A stretch of DNA of 64,000 bases from Novosphingobium sp. ST904. GTDB taxonomy: Bacteria; Pseudomonadota; Alphaproteobacteria; Sphingomonadales; Sphingomonadaceae. Within the stretch, counting starts at the first letter, position 1; every line of letters begins with the position of its first letter. Made by a program: the position numbers and the translations under genes. Location: contig NZ_LGJH01000160.1 in NCBI RefSeq assembly GCF_001298105.1, forward strand, positions 98,577-162,576, read 5' to 3'. Shown piece by piece: positions 25,796 to 34,542 of this stretch. The notes below the pieces were generated by a model that ran no database searches, had not been told where the DNA came from, and was given only the letters and a program-made list of their open reading frames with translations.

Positions 25796-28477
25796 ATGAC
25801 CGACACTCCAGAAACCGCACCCGAAGGCACCCTCGAAGCTGGGCCCGAATCTGGGCTGGCCAAGACCTTCGACCCCGCCCAGATCGAGGCGAAGTGGTAC
25901 CAGCATTGGGAAAGCGAAGGGCTGTTCCGCCCCGAGCGCGCCGACGCGCAGCCGTTCACCATCGTGAACCCGCCGCCGAACGTTACCGGCTCGCTCCACA
26001 TCGGCCACGCGCTGGACAATACGCTGCAGGACATCGTGATCCGTCACGAGCGCCTGAAGGGCAAGGACGCTCTCTGGGTGGTCGGCACCGACCATGCCGG
26101 CATCGCCACCCAGATGGTGGTCGAGCGCCAGATGGAGGCGAAACAGGACAAGCGCGCGAATTACACGCGTGAACAGTTCATCGAGAAGGTCTGGGAGTGG
26201 AAGGCCGAATCCGGCGGCACCATCACCGGTCAGCTGCGCCGCCTCGGCTGCTCGATGGACTGGAGCCGCGAGCAGTTCACGATGGATCCGCACTTCACCA
26301 AGGCCGTGGTCAAGGTCTTCGTGGACCTGCACAAGCAGGGCCTGATCTATCGCGACAAGCGCCTGGTGAACTGGGACCCGAAGTTCCGCACCGCCATTTC
26401 CGACCTTGAGGTCGAAACGCGCGAGACCAACGGCCACTTCTGGCACATCAAGTATCCGCTTTCGGACGGTTCGGGCCACATCCACGTCGCCACCACCCGC
26501 CCGGAAACGATGCTGGCCGACATGGCCGTGGCGGTTAATCCCGAGGACGAGCGCTACAAGGAACTGCTGGCGCGCGGCGCCACCGTCACCCTGCCGCTCA
26601 CCGGCCGCGAGATTCCCATCGTCGCGGACGAGCACGCCGATCCCGAACTGGGCTCGGGCGCGGTGAAGATCACCCCGGGTCATGACTTCAACGACTTCGA
26701 GGTGGGCAAGCGCGCGGGCTTCAAGGCCGGTGACATGCTCAACATGCTCGATGCCGATGCCAAGGTCTGCCAGACGCAGGACGGCCTCGTGCCTTCGCAG
26801 TTCATCGGCATGGACCGCTTCGAGGCGCGCAAGGCGATCGTCCAGTTCCTCGAAGACGACGGCCTGCTCGAAAAGGTCGAGGACCGCGTGATCCAGACCC
26901 CGTTCGGCGACCGCAGCGGCGTGGTGATCGAACCCTGGCTGACCGATCAGTGGTACGTCGATGCGCAGACGCTGGCCGGCCCGCCGCTGGAAGCCGTCCG
27001 CTCCGGCGCGATCGAGATCGTCCCGAAAAGCTGGGAAAAGACCTTCTTCAACTGGATGGAAAACATCCAGCCCTGGTGCGTCTCGCGTCAGCTCTGGTGG
27101 GGCCACCGCATTCCGGCGTGGTTCAGCGAGGACGGCGAGATCTTCGTCGCCGAAACCGAAGAAGAAGCACAGGCACAGGCCGGCAACAAGAAGCTGACCC
27201 GCGACGAGGACGTCCTCGACACCTGGTTCTCCTCCGCGCTCTGGCCTTTCGCCACGCTCGGCTGGCCCGATGAAGACGCCCCGCTGCTGAAGAAGCATTA
27301 CCCGAACGACCTGCTGGTTTCCGGCTTCGACATCCTGTTCTTCTGGGATGCGCGCATGGCCATGCAGGGCATTCACTTCATGAAGGAAGTGCCGTGGAAG
27401 CGGCTCTACCTCCATGGGCTGGTGCGTGCTGCCGACGGCCAGAAGATGTCGAAGTCCAAGGGCAACGTGGTCGATCCGCTGGGCCTGATCGACAAGTACG
27501 GCGCCGACGCGCTGCGCTTCTTCATGGCCGCCATGGAAAGCCAGGGCCGCGACGTGAAGATGGATGAAAAGCGCGTGGAGGGTTACCGCAACTTCGCCAC
27601 GAAGCTTTGGAACGCCGCGCGTTTCTGCCAGTCCAACGGCATCGTCGCCAGCACCTCGATCAAGGCGCCCGAAGCCACTTCCGCCGTCAACAAGTGGATC
27701 ATCGGCGAAGTCGTCGAAACCGTTGCCGCGCTGGACAAGGCCATGGCCGACCTGCGCTTCGACGCGGCTGCCAATGCGATCTACCACTTCGTGTGGAACC
27801 AGTTCTGCGACTGGTACATCGAACTGATCAAGGGCAACTTCGACGAAGAGACCAAGGCCGTCGCAGGCTGGGTGCTCGACCAGATCCTCGTCATGCTCCA
27901 CCCCTTCATGCCCTTCGTCACCGAAGAGCTGTGGAGCAAGATGGGCGCGCGCGAACAGGACCTGATCGTCGCCGCATGGCCCGCGCCGGAAGCCTCGGTG
28001 GACGCCGAGGCCAAGGCCGAAGTCGAATGGCTGATCGCGCTGATCGGCAACCTGCGCGGTGCCAAGTCCGAACTCGGCATCGCGCCGGGCGCGCGCCTTA
28101 CCGCCTATGTCGCCAATCCCTCGGACGCGACCCGCGCGGTGATCGGGCGTAACGGCACGGTTATCGACCGTCTGGCACGTCTGGATGCAATCGTGTTCGA
28201 AGCGGCTCCGGCCGGTGCCGCCATGCAGGTGGGCGCGGGCGATGCGACGCTGGCGATCCCGCTGGAAGGCGTGATCGACATCGCCACGGAGAAGGCCCGT
28301 CTGGAAAAAGCCATGGCCGCTTCGGTCAAGGAACGGGACTCGCTCGACAAGCGTCTGGGCAACCCGGCCTTCGTCGAGAAGGCCAAGCCCGAGGCGATCG
28401 ACAAGGCCCGCGCCGACCATGCCCATCACTCCGCAGAGGCCGAGCGTCTGGCCGCGGCGCTGGCGCGACTGGGTTGA
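25796..28477 (+). CDS. valS: Valyl-tRNA synthetase
   Basis: An 893-residue class I synthetase. The HIGH motif is LHIGH at residues 68-71 after NPPPNVTGS; the CP1 editing domain lies around residues 210-350; and KMSKSKGNVVDP begins near residue 550. The C-terminal coiled-coil arm (ATEKARLEKAMAASVKERDS...) is present. It charges tRNA(Val) and hydrolyses Thr-tRNA(Val). The gene is divergent from the mla operon (173 bp between starts). A GC-rich palindromic terminator follows. Confidence 0.98.
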   Translation: MTDTPETAPEGTLEAGPESGLAKTFDPAQIEAKWYQHWESEGLFRPERADAQPFTIVNPPPNVTGSLHIGHALDNTLQDIVIRHERLKGKDALWVVGTDHAGIATQMVVERQMEAKQDKRANYTREQFIEKVWEWKAESGGTITGQLRRLGCSMDWSREQFTMDPHFTKAVVKVFVDLHKQGLIYRDKRLVNWDPKFRTAISDLEVETRETNGHFWHIKYPLSDGSGHIHVATTRPETMLADMAVAVNPEDERYKELLARGATVTLPLTGREIPIVADEHADPELGSGAVKITPGHDFNDFEVGKRAGFKAGDMLNMLDADAKVCQTQDGLVPSQFIGMDRFEARKAIVQFLEDDGLLEKVEDRVIQTPFGDRSGVVIEPWLTDQWYVDAQTLAGPPLEAVRSGAIEIVPKSWEKTFFNWMENIQPWCVSRQLWWGHRIPAWFSEDGEIFVAETEEEAQAQAGNKKLTRDEDVLDTWFSSALWPFATLGWPDEDAPLLKKHYPNDLLVSGFDILFFWDARMAMQGIHFMKEVPWKRLYLHGLVRAADGQKMSKSKGNVVDPLGLIDKYGADALRFFMAAMESQGRDVKMDEKRVEGYRNFATKLWNAARFCQSNGIVASTSIKAPEATSAVNKWIIGEVVETVAALDKAMADLRFDAAANAIYHFVWNQFCDWYIELIKGNFDEETKAVAGWVLDQILVMLHPFMPFVTEELWSKMGAREQDLIVAAWPAPEASVDAEAKAEVEWLIALIGNLRGAKSELGIAPGARLTAYVANPSDATRAVIGRNGTVIDRLARLDAIVFEAAPAGAAMQVGAGDATLAIPLEGVIDIATEKARLEKAMAASVKERDSLDKRLGNPAFVEKAKPEAIDKARADHAHHSAEAERLAAALARLG

Positions 28478-28492
28478 AGAAGTAAGGGTTAA

Positions 28493-28516
28493 GGCAGGGG
28501 GTCTAGACCCCCTGCC
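28493..28516. terminator. Perfect 24-bp palindrome after valS
   Basis: GGCAGGGGGTCT/AGACCCCCTGCC is a perfect self-complementary sequence 15 bp after the valS stop. It probably ends the valS transcript, although no T-run follows it. It may also belong to a class of GC palindromes, because a similar one lies at 28658. Confidence 0.65.
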
Positions 28517-28657
28517 CCCCCCAATACCGTCCAGGGCACGCGCGCAGCCTCATTGTGTGCCCCTTGCTGCCGCAGGCTATTTTGTCTCCCGGCTCTCAAT
28601 GAGCGCGCAACGGCGAGGCCGGTCACGACGCAGACATTCCGGCAGACATTACGAGGG

Positions 28658-28678
28658 CCTGGGGGATCATCCCCCAGG
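28658..28678. repeat. GC-rich palindrome CCTGGGGGA-TCA-TCCCCCAGG
   Basis: A 9-bp stem with a 3-base loop, followed on the plus strand by a pyrimidine-rich CTTCTCTCTTTTTC. It resembles the 28493 palindrome in its run of five G/C. It may be a second terminator or a REP-like extragenic element. Confidence 0.5.
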
Positions 28679-28806
28679 ACTTCTCTCTTTTTCGTTTTCC
28701 TACACCTCACGCATCTGACACTTTCGCGCGCGTGAACGCCCTACCCTTTCTCCACGAAACCAGCCACAAGGTGACACCCTCGACGCAAGGTGACACTTTT
28801 CCCTCT

Positions 28807-28830
28807 GGACCGTGTAAACTGTGTCAACCT
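28807..28830 (-). repeat. 24-bp dispersed element, copy 1
   Basis: On the minus strand it reads AGGTTGACAC-A-GTT-T-ACAC-G-GTCC, identical at 21 of 24 positions to 49351-49374. It contains two tandem GTTKACAC units. It lies 38 bp upstream of the queE start. Confidence 0.55.
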
Positions 28831-28867
28831 CACCCTTAAAACCGTAACCTTGCATTCGAGATTTCCC

Positions 28868-29614
28868 GTGACCCTTGCCCTTGCCACCACCACTCCCGGC
28901 AAACCCGAAGTGTTCGCTTCGCTTCAGGGCGAAGGCGCCAGCATGGGGCGGCCGAGCACCTTCGTCCGGCTGTCGCGCTGCAATCTCGCCTGCCAGTGGT
29001 GCGACACCGCGTACACATGGCGCTTCACGGGCGACAATCGCTTCCACCGCGACGATCTGGCTTTCGAACGCAAGGCCAATCAGGTCATGGCCGAAGAGGC
29101 CGACGTGGCGCGCATGGTGGCCGACCTGCCGCCAGATCGCCTTGTCGTAACCGGGGGCGAGCCGCTGCTTCAGGGCCCGCAACTGGCGCGGATGCTGGTC
29201 GCGCTGGACGACGCGCGGCCGGGGATGCATGTCGAAATCGAAACCAACGGATCTGTGGCCCCGCATGCGGCGCTCGATGCGCGGGTGCAGCAGTACAACG
29301 TCAGCCCGAAACTTTCGCACAGCGGCAATCCGGCCGAGCTCGCGCTGGTGCCGGAACGACTGGCAGCCTGGGCGGCCGAACCGCGTGCATGGTTCAAGTT
29401 CGTGGTGGCCGAACCTGCCGACGTGGACGAGGTCCGCGCGCTCCAGCAGCGCTACGCCATTCCCGCAGAGCGGATATTCCTGATGCCCGAGGGTCGCTCC
29501 AGCGATGTTATCCGGCAGCGGTCAGGCTGGCTCTCGGATATCTGCACGCAGGAAGGCTATCGCTTCACCGACCGCCTGCACATTCATATCTGGGGCGATA
29601 CGCGGGGAACTTGA
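28868..29614 (+). CDS. queE: 7-carboxy-7-deazaguanine synthase QueE
   Basis: A 248-residue protein from the GTG at 28868, giving MTLALATTTPGKPEVFASLQ; an upstream frame extension to 28790 has no ribosome site. The substrate-binding GEGASMGRPSTFVRLSRC is followed by the radical-SAM CNLACQWC cluster motif (CX3CX2C) and the SAM-binding VVTGGEPLLQ. It converts 6-carboxytetrahydropterin to 7-carboxy-7-deazaguanine in queuosine synthesis. Its pathway partners queC and queD are not in the window. It is followed after 7 bp by a MATE exporter gene. Confidence 0.95.
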   Translation: MTLALATTTPGKPEVFASLQGEGASMGRPSTFVRLSRCNLACQWCDTAYTWRFTGDNRFHRDDLAFERKANQVMAEEADVARMVADLPPDRLVVTGGEPLLQGPQLARMLVALDDARPGMHVEIETNGSVAPHAALDARVQQYNVSPKLSHSGNPAELALVPERLAAWAAEPRAWFKFVVAEPADVDEVRALQQRYAIPAERIFLMPEGRSSDVIRQRSGWLSDICTQEGYRFTDRLHIHIWGDTRGT

Positions 29615-29621
29615 GGGGCAA

Positions 29622-31052
29622 ATGAACGAGGCATCGCCGATCCCGACCGGGGAAACAGAACCCGAGGAAGCACCTACCCCGGCGCAAATGGCGCGGATGA
29701 AAGGCGACCTCACGCAAGGGCCGATCCTGAAGACGCTGATGCTCTTCTCGATCCCCATGCTGATTTCCAACGTTCTCCAGACCCTGAACGGATCGGTCAA
29801 CGCGATCTGGGTGGGTCGGCTGCTGGGCGAAGCGGCGCTGGCGGCAACGGCCAATGCCAATGTCATCATGTTCCTGCTGTTCGCACTGGTCTTCGGCTTC
29901 GGCATGGCCACGACGGTACGCGTGGGCCAGCACTTCGGCGCGCGCGATATCGACGCGGCGCGCAAGACTTTCGGATCGGGCCTGGGCTTCTGCTTCCTGC
30001 TGTCGGGGCTCTGCGGCCTCGGCGGCTGGCTTGGCGCGGACGCCCTGCTCCATTCGCTGGGCACGCCGGACGCCAGCCGGATCGAGGCGCTCGCCTACCT
30101 GCGCGTTATCTTCGTGACCATCCCGCTCGGCTCGATGTCGATGATGGTCTCGATGGGCATGCGCGGCGCGGGCGATTCCAAGACCCCGCTCTACGCGATG
30201 ATCCTGACAGTTGCGCTCGATATCGTGCTGAATCCGCTGCTCATCATCGGGCCCGGCCCGATCCCCGCGCTCGGCATCGCCGGCTCCGCCATGGCGACGG
30301 CTTTCGCGAACTTTGCCGGGCTCATCTACCAGCTCTGGCGCATTTACCGGCAGGACCTGCCGATGCGCCTGCGCGGCCCGGAACTGGGCTACCTTGCCCC
30401 GCGCGGCGCTGAACTGGCCTATGTCATCCTCAAAGGCCTGCCGATGGGCGCGCAGATGCTGCTGGTCTCTTCCGCCGGCCTCATCATGGTCAGCCTCGTC
30501 AATCGCGAAGGCCTGGATGCGGCGGCCGCCTACGGCGCCTCGCTGCAATTGTGGAACTACCTCCAGATGCCCGCCTTCGCTATCGGCTCAGCGGTCAGCG
30601 CCATGGTGGCACAGTCATTGGGTGCGGGCGACCACAAGCGCGTGGGCAAGGTGACAGAGGTGGGCCTCGTCGCGAATCTCGCCTTCTCCACGCTGGTGGC
30701 GGCACTGATCGTGGCGTTCGACCGGCCCCTGCTCGCCCTGTTCCTTGGCGGCGACAGTCCGGCCATGCCCATTGCCGAGCACATCCAGCTCGTCTGCACG
30801 GCCAGCTTCGTGATCGTCTCGATCACGATGATCCTGACCGGGACCATGCGCGCCTATGGCGCGGTGGTGGCCCCGCTCGTCATCATGTTCCTGGGCCTCT
30901 ATCCCGGCCGCCTCGGCTTCTACTACCTTGCCCGCCCATTCATCGGCAGCGAGGCGGTGTGGTGGGCCTATCCGGTCGGTTCGGTGCTGACGGTGGCCTT
31001 CACCGTCGGCTATTACCGCTGGGGCAAGTGGCGCGCCGACTTCACGGTGTAG
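29622..31052 (+). CDS. MATE family efflux transporter
   Basis: A 476-residue protein from the ATG at 29622, 7 bp after queE. It has twelve predicted membrane helices in two homologous halves. The first half has PILKTLMLFSIPMLISNVLQ and GMATTVRVGQHFGARDI; the second has ILKGLPMGAQMLLVSSAGLI and AVSAMVAQSLGAGDHKR. These are MATE/DinF-type segments. It exports cationic or amphipathic compounds using a proton or sodium gradient; the substrate cannot be read from sequence. It probably shares the queE transcript. Confidence 0.92.
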   Translation: MNEASPIPTGETEPEEAPTPAQMARMKGDLTQGPILKTLMLFSIPMLISNVLQTLNGSVNAIWVGRLLGEAALAATANANVIMFLLFALVFGFGMATTVRVGQHFGARDIDAARKTFGSGLGFCFLLSGLCGLGGWLGADALLHSLGTPDASRIEALAYLRVIFVTIPLGSMSMMVSMGMRGAGDSKTPLYAMILTVALDIVLNPLLIIGPGPIPALGIAGSAMATAFANFAGLIYQLWRIYRQDLPMRLRGPELGYLAPRGAELAYVILKGLPMGAQMLLVSSAGLIMVSLVNREGLDAAAAYGASLQLWNYLQMPAFAIGSAVSAMVAQSLGAGDHKRVGKVTEVGLVANLAFSTLVAALIVAFDRPLLALFLGGDSPAMPIAEHIQLVCTASFVIVSITMILTGTMRAYGAVVAPLVIMFLGLYPGRLGFYYLARPFIGSEAVWWAYPVGSVLTVAFTVGYYRWGKWRADFTV

Positions 31053-31055
31053 CCG

Positions 31056-32736
31056 TCACCGCCCCTGCGCGCGCCACCGCTGTACCGTGCGCAGGACCAT
31101 CTCCTCCTCCCCACCCGAACTGCTCCACAGCTCGGTGAAGGAGGGATCGGCCGAGGCCGGGCGCTTGAATTCCTCGAGTTCATCGAACGAGGCGCGGATC
31201 GGGATCGTCACGCCCTCGCCGCAGATAATGCATTCGCGGTTGCGCAGTGCCGGAATCGAATCGAGGAACCCGCGCGCGCCTTCCGGCATGGCCGCCCGGA
31301 CGAAGGCCTGGTCACGCTCGTTATTGAGACGCATCGAGATGATCGTCCCGCACTGCGAAAGCACACCCTCGGCAAGGTCGGACGGACGCTGGGTGATCAG
31401 GCCCAGCGAGATGCCGTACTTGCGGCCTTCCTTGGCAATGCGGGAGAGAATGCGGCCGACAGATGAACCGTCGGCGTTCTTTTCGCTGGGAACGTAGCGA
31501 TGCGCTTCCTCGCAAACGAGCAGGATCGGCCTCGTCTTCTCCTCCCGCGCCCAGACTGCAAAGTCGAACACCAGGCGACTTATCACGGCGACCACGGTGC
31601 TGGTGATGTCCGAAGGCACGCCGGAAACGTCGATGATCGAGATCGGCGCCGCGCGAAGGCAGCCGGAACAGTTTGGAGACGAACTCCGCCATCGTATCGC
31701 CCACCAGCATGCCCGAGAACATGAACTGGTAGCGCGGATCGCCCTTCAGTTCGTCGAGCTTGTTCTTGAGCCGCAAGTAAGGGGCACTGGAATGTCCTTT
31801 GTCGAGCTTGCCCATGTGATTGCCGAGAATGACCGACAGGTCGGAAAGCAGATAGGGGATCGGCGAATCCACGGTGATCTTGCCTACCTGCTCGGCCAGC
31901 CGGTTTCGCAAACGCGCTTCCATCAGGCAGCGGCCGAGAATTTCGCAATCGAGTTGCCGGTCATCACCATGCGAGGTGACGAATATCTCGCAGTGCTCCT
32001 CGAAGTTCATCAGCCAGTAGGGCATGTGCAGGTTCGATACATCGAGGATCACGCCGGTATTGCGGAAGGCCGCCGCATATTCGCCATGCGGGTCGATCAT
32101 GATGACATGGCCTTCCGGCGCCTGCTCGCAGATACGGTGCAGAATCAGCGACGCACCAGTGGACTTGCCCGTACCGGTCGATCCCAACAGCGCGAAGTGC
32201 TTGCCCAGCAGAGCGTCGACATAGAGCCCGGCACGAATGTCGTTGGTCGGATAGACATTGCCGATCTGGATCGCTTTGCGCCCGTCACTGGCGTAGATCT
32301 GCCGCAAATCGTCAGTGCTCGCGGGATAGACCAATGCTCCCGGAGTGGGATAGCGGGTGACACCGCGCCTGAAACCATGGATCCGCCCGGTCAGACGCTC
32401 TTCCAGGCCCTCGCCCAGAAAGTCCGCCTCGGCGACGATACCTCCGGGAATGGCGTTGTCGCTTTTCTGGTTCCGCACGCTGGCAAGCAACCAGCCGCGA
32501 CCGACGCGGATCTTGATCTGGTTCCCCACCTGCCCCGAAGTCGCGACGCAGGGATCGTTATCCTGCGCCGTTTCGGCCAGGCGGTTGAGGTCGAAGGCGA
32601 TGCGGTCCGGCGCGGAAATCTCGAGCACCACACCGATCGGCTCCCGACCGGTATCGATTCGCGCCGCATTCGGCGCAAGCTGCTCTCCCTGCGACGTCCA
32701 CGCGGGATCGAAGCCTTCCACTCGCATCTGATTCAT
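31056..32736 (-). pseudogene. HerA-like (DUF87) ATPase, frameshifted as sequenced
   Basis: The ATG at 32736 begins MNQMRVEGFDPAWTS. The N-terminal HAS-barrel-like domain is followed by Walker A GSTGTGKST, VIMIDPHGEYAAAFR and a RecA-like core. Near 31650 the frame changes. LPSRGADLDHRR should read LPSRGAPISIID followed by VPSDITSTVVAVISRLVFDF, restored by two bases (GGCGCCG to GGCGCGCCG). After this the protein continues through RPILLVCEEAHRYVP (Walker B) and IAKEGRKYGISLGLITQRPS (sensor and arginine region) to 31056. The restored length is about 561 residues. It is a hexameric DNA-translocating motor family; no nurA neighbour is seen. The gene is convergent with the MATE gene. Confidence 0.85.
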
Positions 32737-32817
32737 CAAGCCCCCGACCAGAAAATTCGTCGGGCATGGCTAGTCCGGCACAGTTAATTTCCGGCTAAGC
32801 CCTTGCTTCGCTCAAAC

Positions 32818-33584
32818 TCAACGCAAGGCGAACAGGCGTCCGGCGAGCCAGCCCATGCCCACGGACACCAGGACCGCCAGCAAGCCATAGGCAAAGCCGT
32901 AATTTTCGGAGAAGTCGGCGATGGCCAGTTCGAAACCCTGCTTGCGGACCTGCACCTGGCTGCTGGCCGAAGCAACGACACGCCCCTTTGAAATCGCGAA
33001 CGTCTCGGCCGTATAAGTCCCGGTCGGTACTCGCGAGGGGAGGCCGATGCGCGCCTGATAGAGCACCTGCTCACTCACCTTCACCCCGCCCTCCTCTTCG
33101 CGATACAGGCCATTGCGGCGATTGAGATCGACGAGCCCATCGGAAAAGCGGGTCTGCTCAGCGGGATCGATGGCGCGATCGGCGAAAGTTGCAGCCACTT
33201 CAGGCCGAGTTCGTAAATCGCCGCCGTCTTGTCGTCGACGATATCCTTGATCGGCCGGGTAGAAGCGAACGCATAATAGGAAGGTGCCGAGCGAAGCTCC
33301 GTGCTGTCGGCATTGATCCAGATGCCGGCGACCTTCTGCTTCTCACGCAGGACGATCGACTGTGTCGGCCCCTTCAGCACTATGACGATGTCGTAGTCCT
33401 GCGCCGCGCGCGACCCTTCCGGCGTCAGGATCGCACCGAACAGCAGCAGTTCTGTTCCGGTGAACCCCTGTTGCAGGTCTACTTCGTGCTGCGATATTTC
33501 AGGTACGAGGATAGGGTCCCGGGCGCCTCCCAGCATGACCAATGCGGCCAGTGCGAAACCTGCCGAAACAAGCCGGGCCTTCAC
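32818..33584 (-). pseudogene. TIGR02186-type membrane protein, frameshifted as sequenced
   Basis: The start at 33584 overlaps the TauE/SafE stop. The protein has a signal segment and a periplasmic domain (LVPEISQHEVDLQQGFTGTE, LLLFGAILTPEG, YDIVIVLKGP, KVAGIWINADS). The frame changes near 33183: LQLSPIAPS should read LQLSADRAIDPAEQTRF after adding one G. The remainder (VLYQARIGLPSRVPTGTYTA, then a C-terminal membrane helix YGLLAVLVSVGMGWLAG) ends at 32818. The restored length is 255 residues. This family is conserved beside TauE/SafE exporters in alphaproteobacteria; its role is unknown but likely tied to sulfur-compound export. Confidence 0.82.
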
Positions 33585-34495
33585 AGGGGGGCAACCGTGT
33601 AGATCTCATCCGGCCGGTAGCCCAGCCCGATGGCCATCCGCCCGGCAACCAGCAGCACGATGATGGCAAGCACCAGGCGCAGCTTCACCGGACTGGCTTT
33701 CTGGGCGAACTGCGCGCCAAGTTGCGCGCCCGTCACCGAGCCCAGCAGCAACAGGGAGGCCAGCACGATGTCCACCGCATGTGTGGTCATGGAATGCATC
33801 ATCGTGGTGGCCATAGTGACGAACAGGATCTGGAACAGCGAAGTGCCCACGACGACGTTGGCACTCATGCCCAGGATATAGAGCATCGCCGGCACGAGAA
33901 TGAAGCCGCCGCCGACCCCCATCAGCATTGTCAGGATGCCTGTGCCGATTCCCAGCAGGAGCGGTGCCAAAGGCGAGATGTAGAGACCCGAGCGATAGAA
34001 CCGCCAACGCATCGGCAAGCTTGCAACCATCGGATGGTGCCGCCGCTTTCTTGCCGCGATGGGAATGCCGGAACGCTCGGCCCGGATGGTCTGGATGCTC
34101 TCCTTGGCCATCAGCCCGCCGATGGAGCCGAGCATCAATACGTAGAGGATATTGATGACCGTATCGATCTGGCCGAGCCGCTGCAGCAGGCTGAACAGCA
34201 GGGCGCCGATACCGGTGCCGATGATGCCCCCGGCAACCATGACCGTGCCCATGTGATAATCCACCCCGCCGCGCCGGGTATGGGCGAAGACGCCCGAAAC
34301 GCTTGCCCCCGTCACCTGACTGGCAGCCGAGGCGGCCGCCACCGTGGGCGGGATGCCGTAGAAGATCATCAGCGGCGTGGTGAGAAACCCGCCGCCCACG
34401 CCGAACATGCCCGAAAGCAGGCCAGTGATCGCTCCTAGTCCAACGATGATGATCCCGTTGACCGAGAGATTGGCTATGGGGAGATAGACATCCAT
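33581..34495 (-). CDS. TauE/SafE-type sulfite exporter family protein
   Basis: A 304-residue protein with about eight predicted membrane helices in two repeats. Each carries the family loop, first GLLSGMFGVGGGFLTTPLMI and then GILTMLMGVGGGFILVPAML. The family exports sulfite, sulfoacetate or other small organosulfonates across the inner membrane. The stop overlaps the start of the TIGR02186 gene by 4 bp (ATGA), so both are cotranslated. The substrate is inferred only from the family. Confidence 0.9.
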   Translation of the reverse strand: MDVYLPIANLSVNGIIIVGLGAITGLLSGMFGVGGGFLTTPLMIFYGIPPTVAAASAASQVTGASVSGVFAHTRRGGVDYHMGTVMVAGGIIGTGIGALLFSLLQRLGQIDTVINILYVLMLGSIGGLMAKESIQTIRAERSGIPIAARKRRHHPMVASLPMRWRFYRSGLYISPLAPLLLGIGTGILTMLMGVGGGFILVPAMLYILGMSANVVVGTSLFQILFVTMATTMMHSMTTHAVDIVLASLLLLGSVTGAQLGAQFAQKASPVKLRLVLAIIVLLVAGRMAIGLGYRPDEIYTVAPL

Positions 34496-34542
34496 TCCAC
34501 CCCTCTCGCTACCGCAGCATCAAGTCCGAGGAAAGCCGGGAA

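Larger units (their letters stand above)
28478..28867. other. 390-bp intergenic region between valS and queE
   Basis: It holds the valS terminator palindrome (28493-28516), a second palindrome (28658-28678), two direct copies of CAAGGTGACAC (28769 and 28789 areas) and one copy of a 24-bp dispersed element (28807-28830). No credible protein gene is seen; short frames here lack ribosome sites. Confidence 0.6.

Noticed and set aside
25556..28429. A 957-codon open frame antisense to valS
   Set aside because: It is a shadow of the valS coding frame; the valS product has all class I synthetase motifs.
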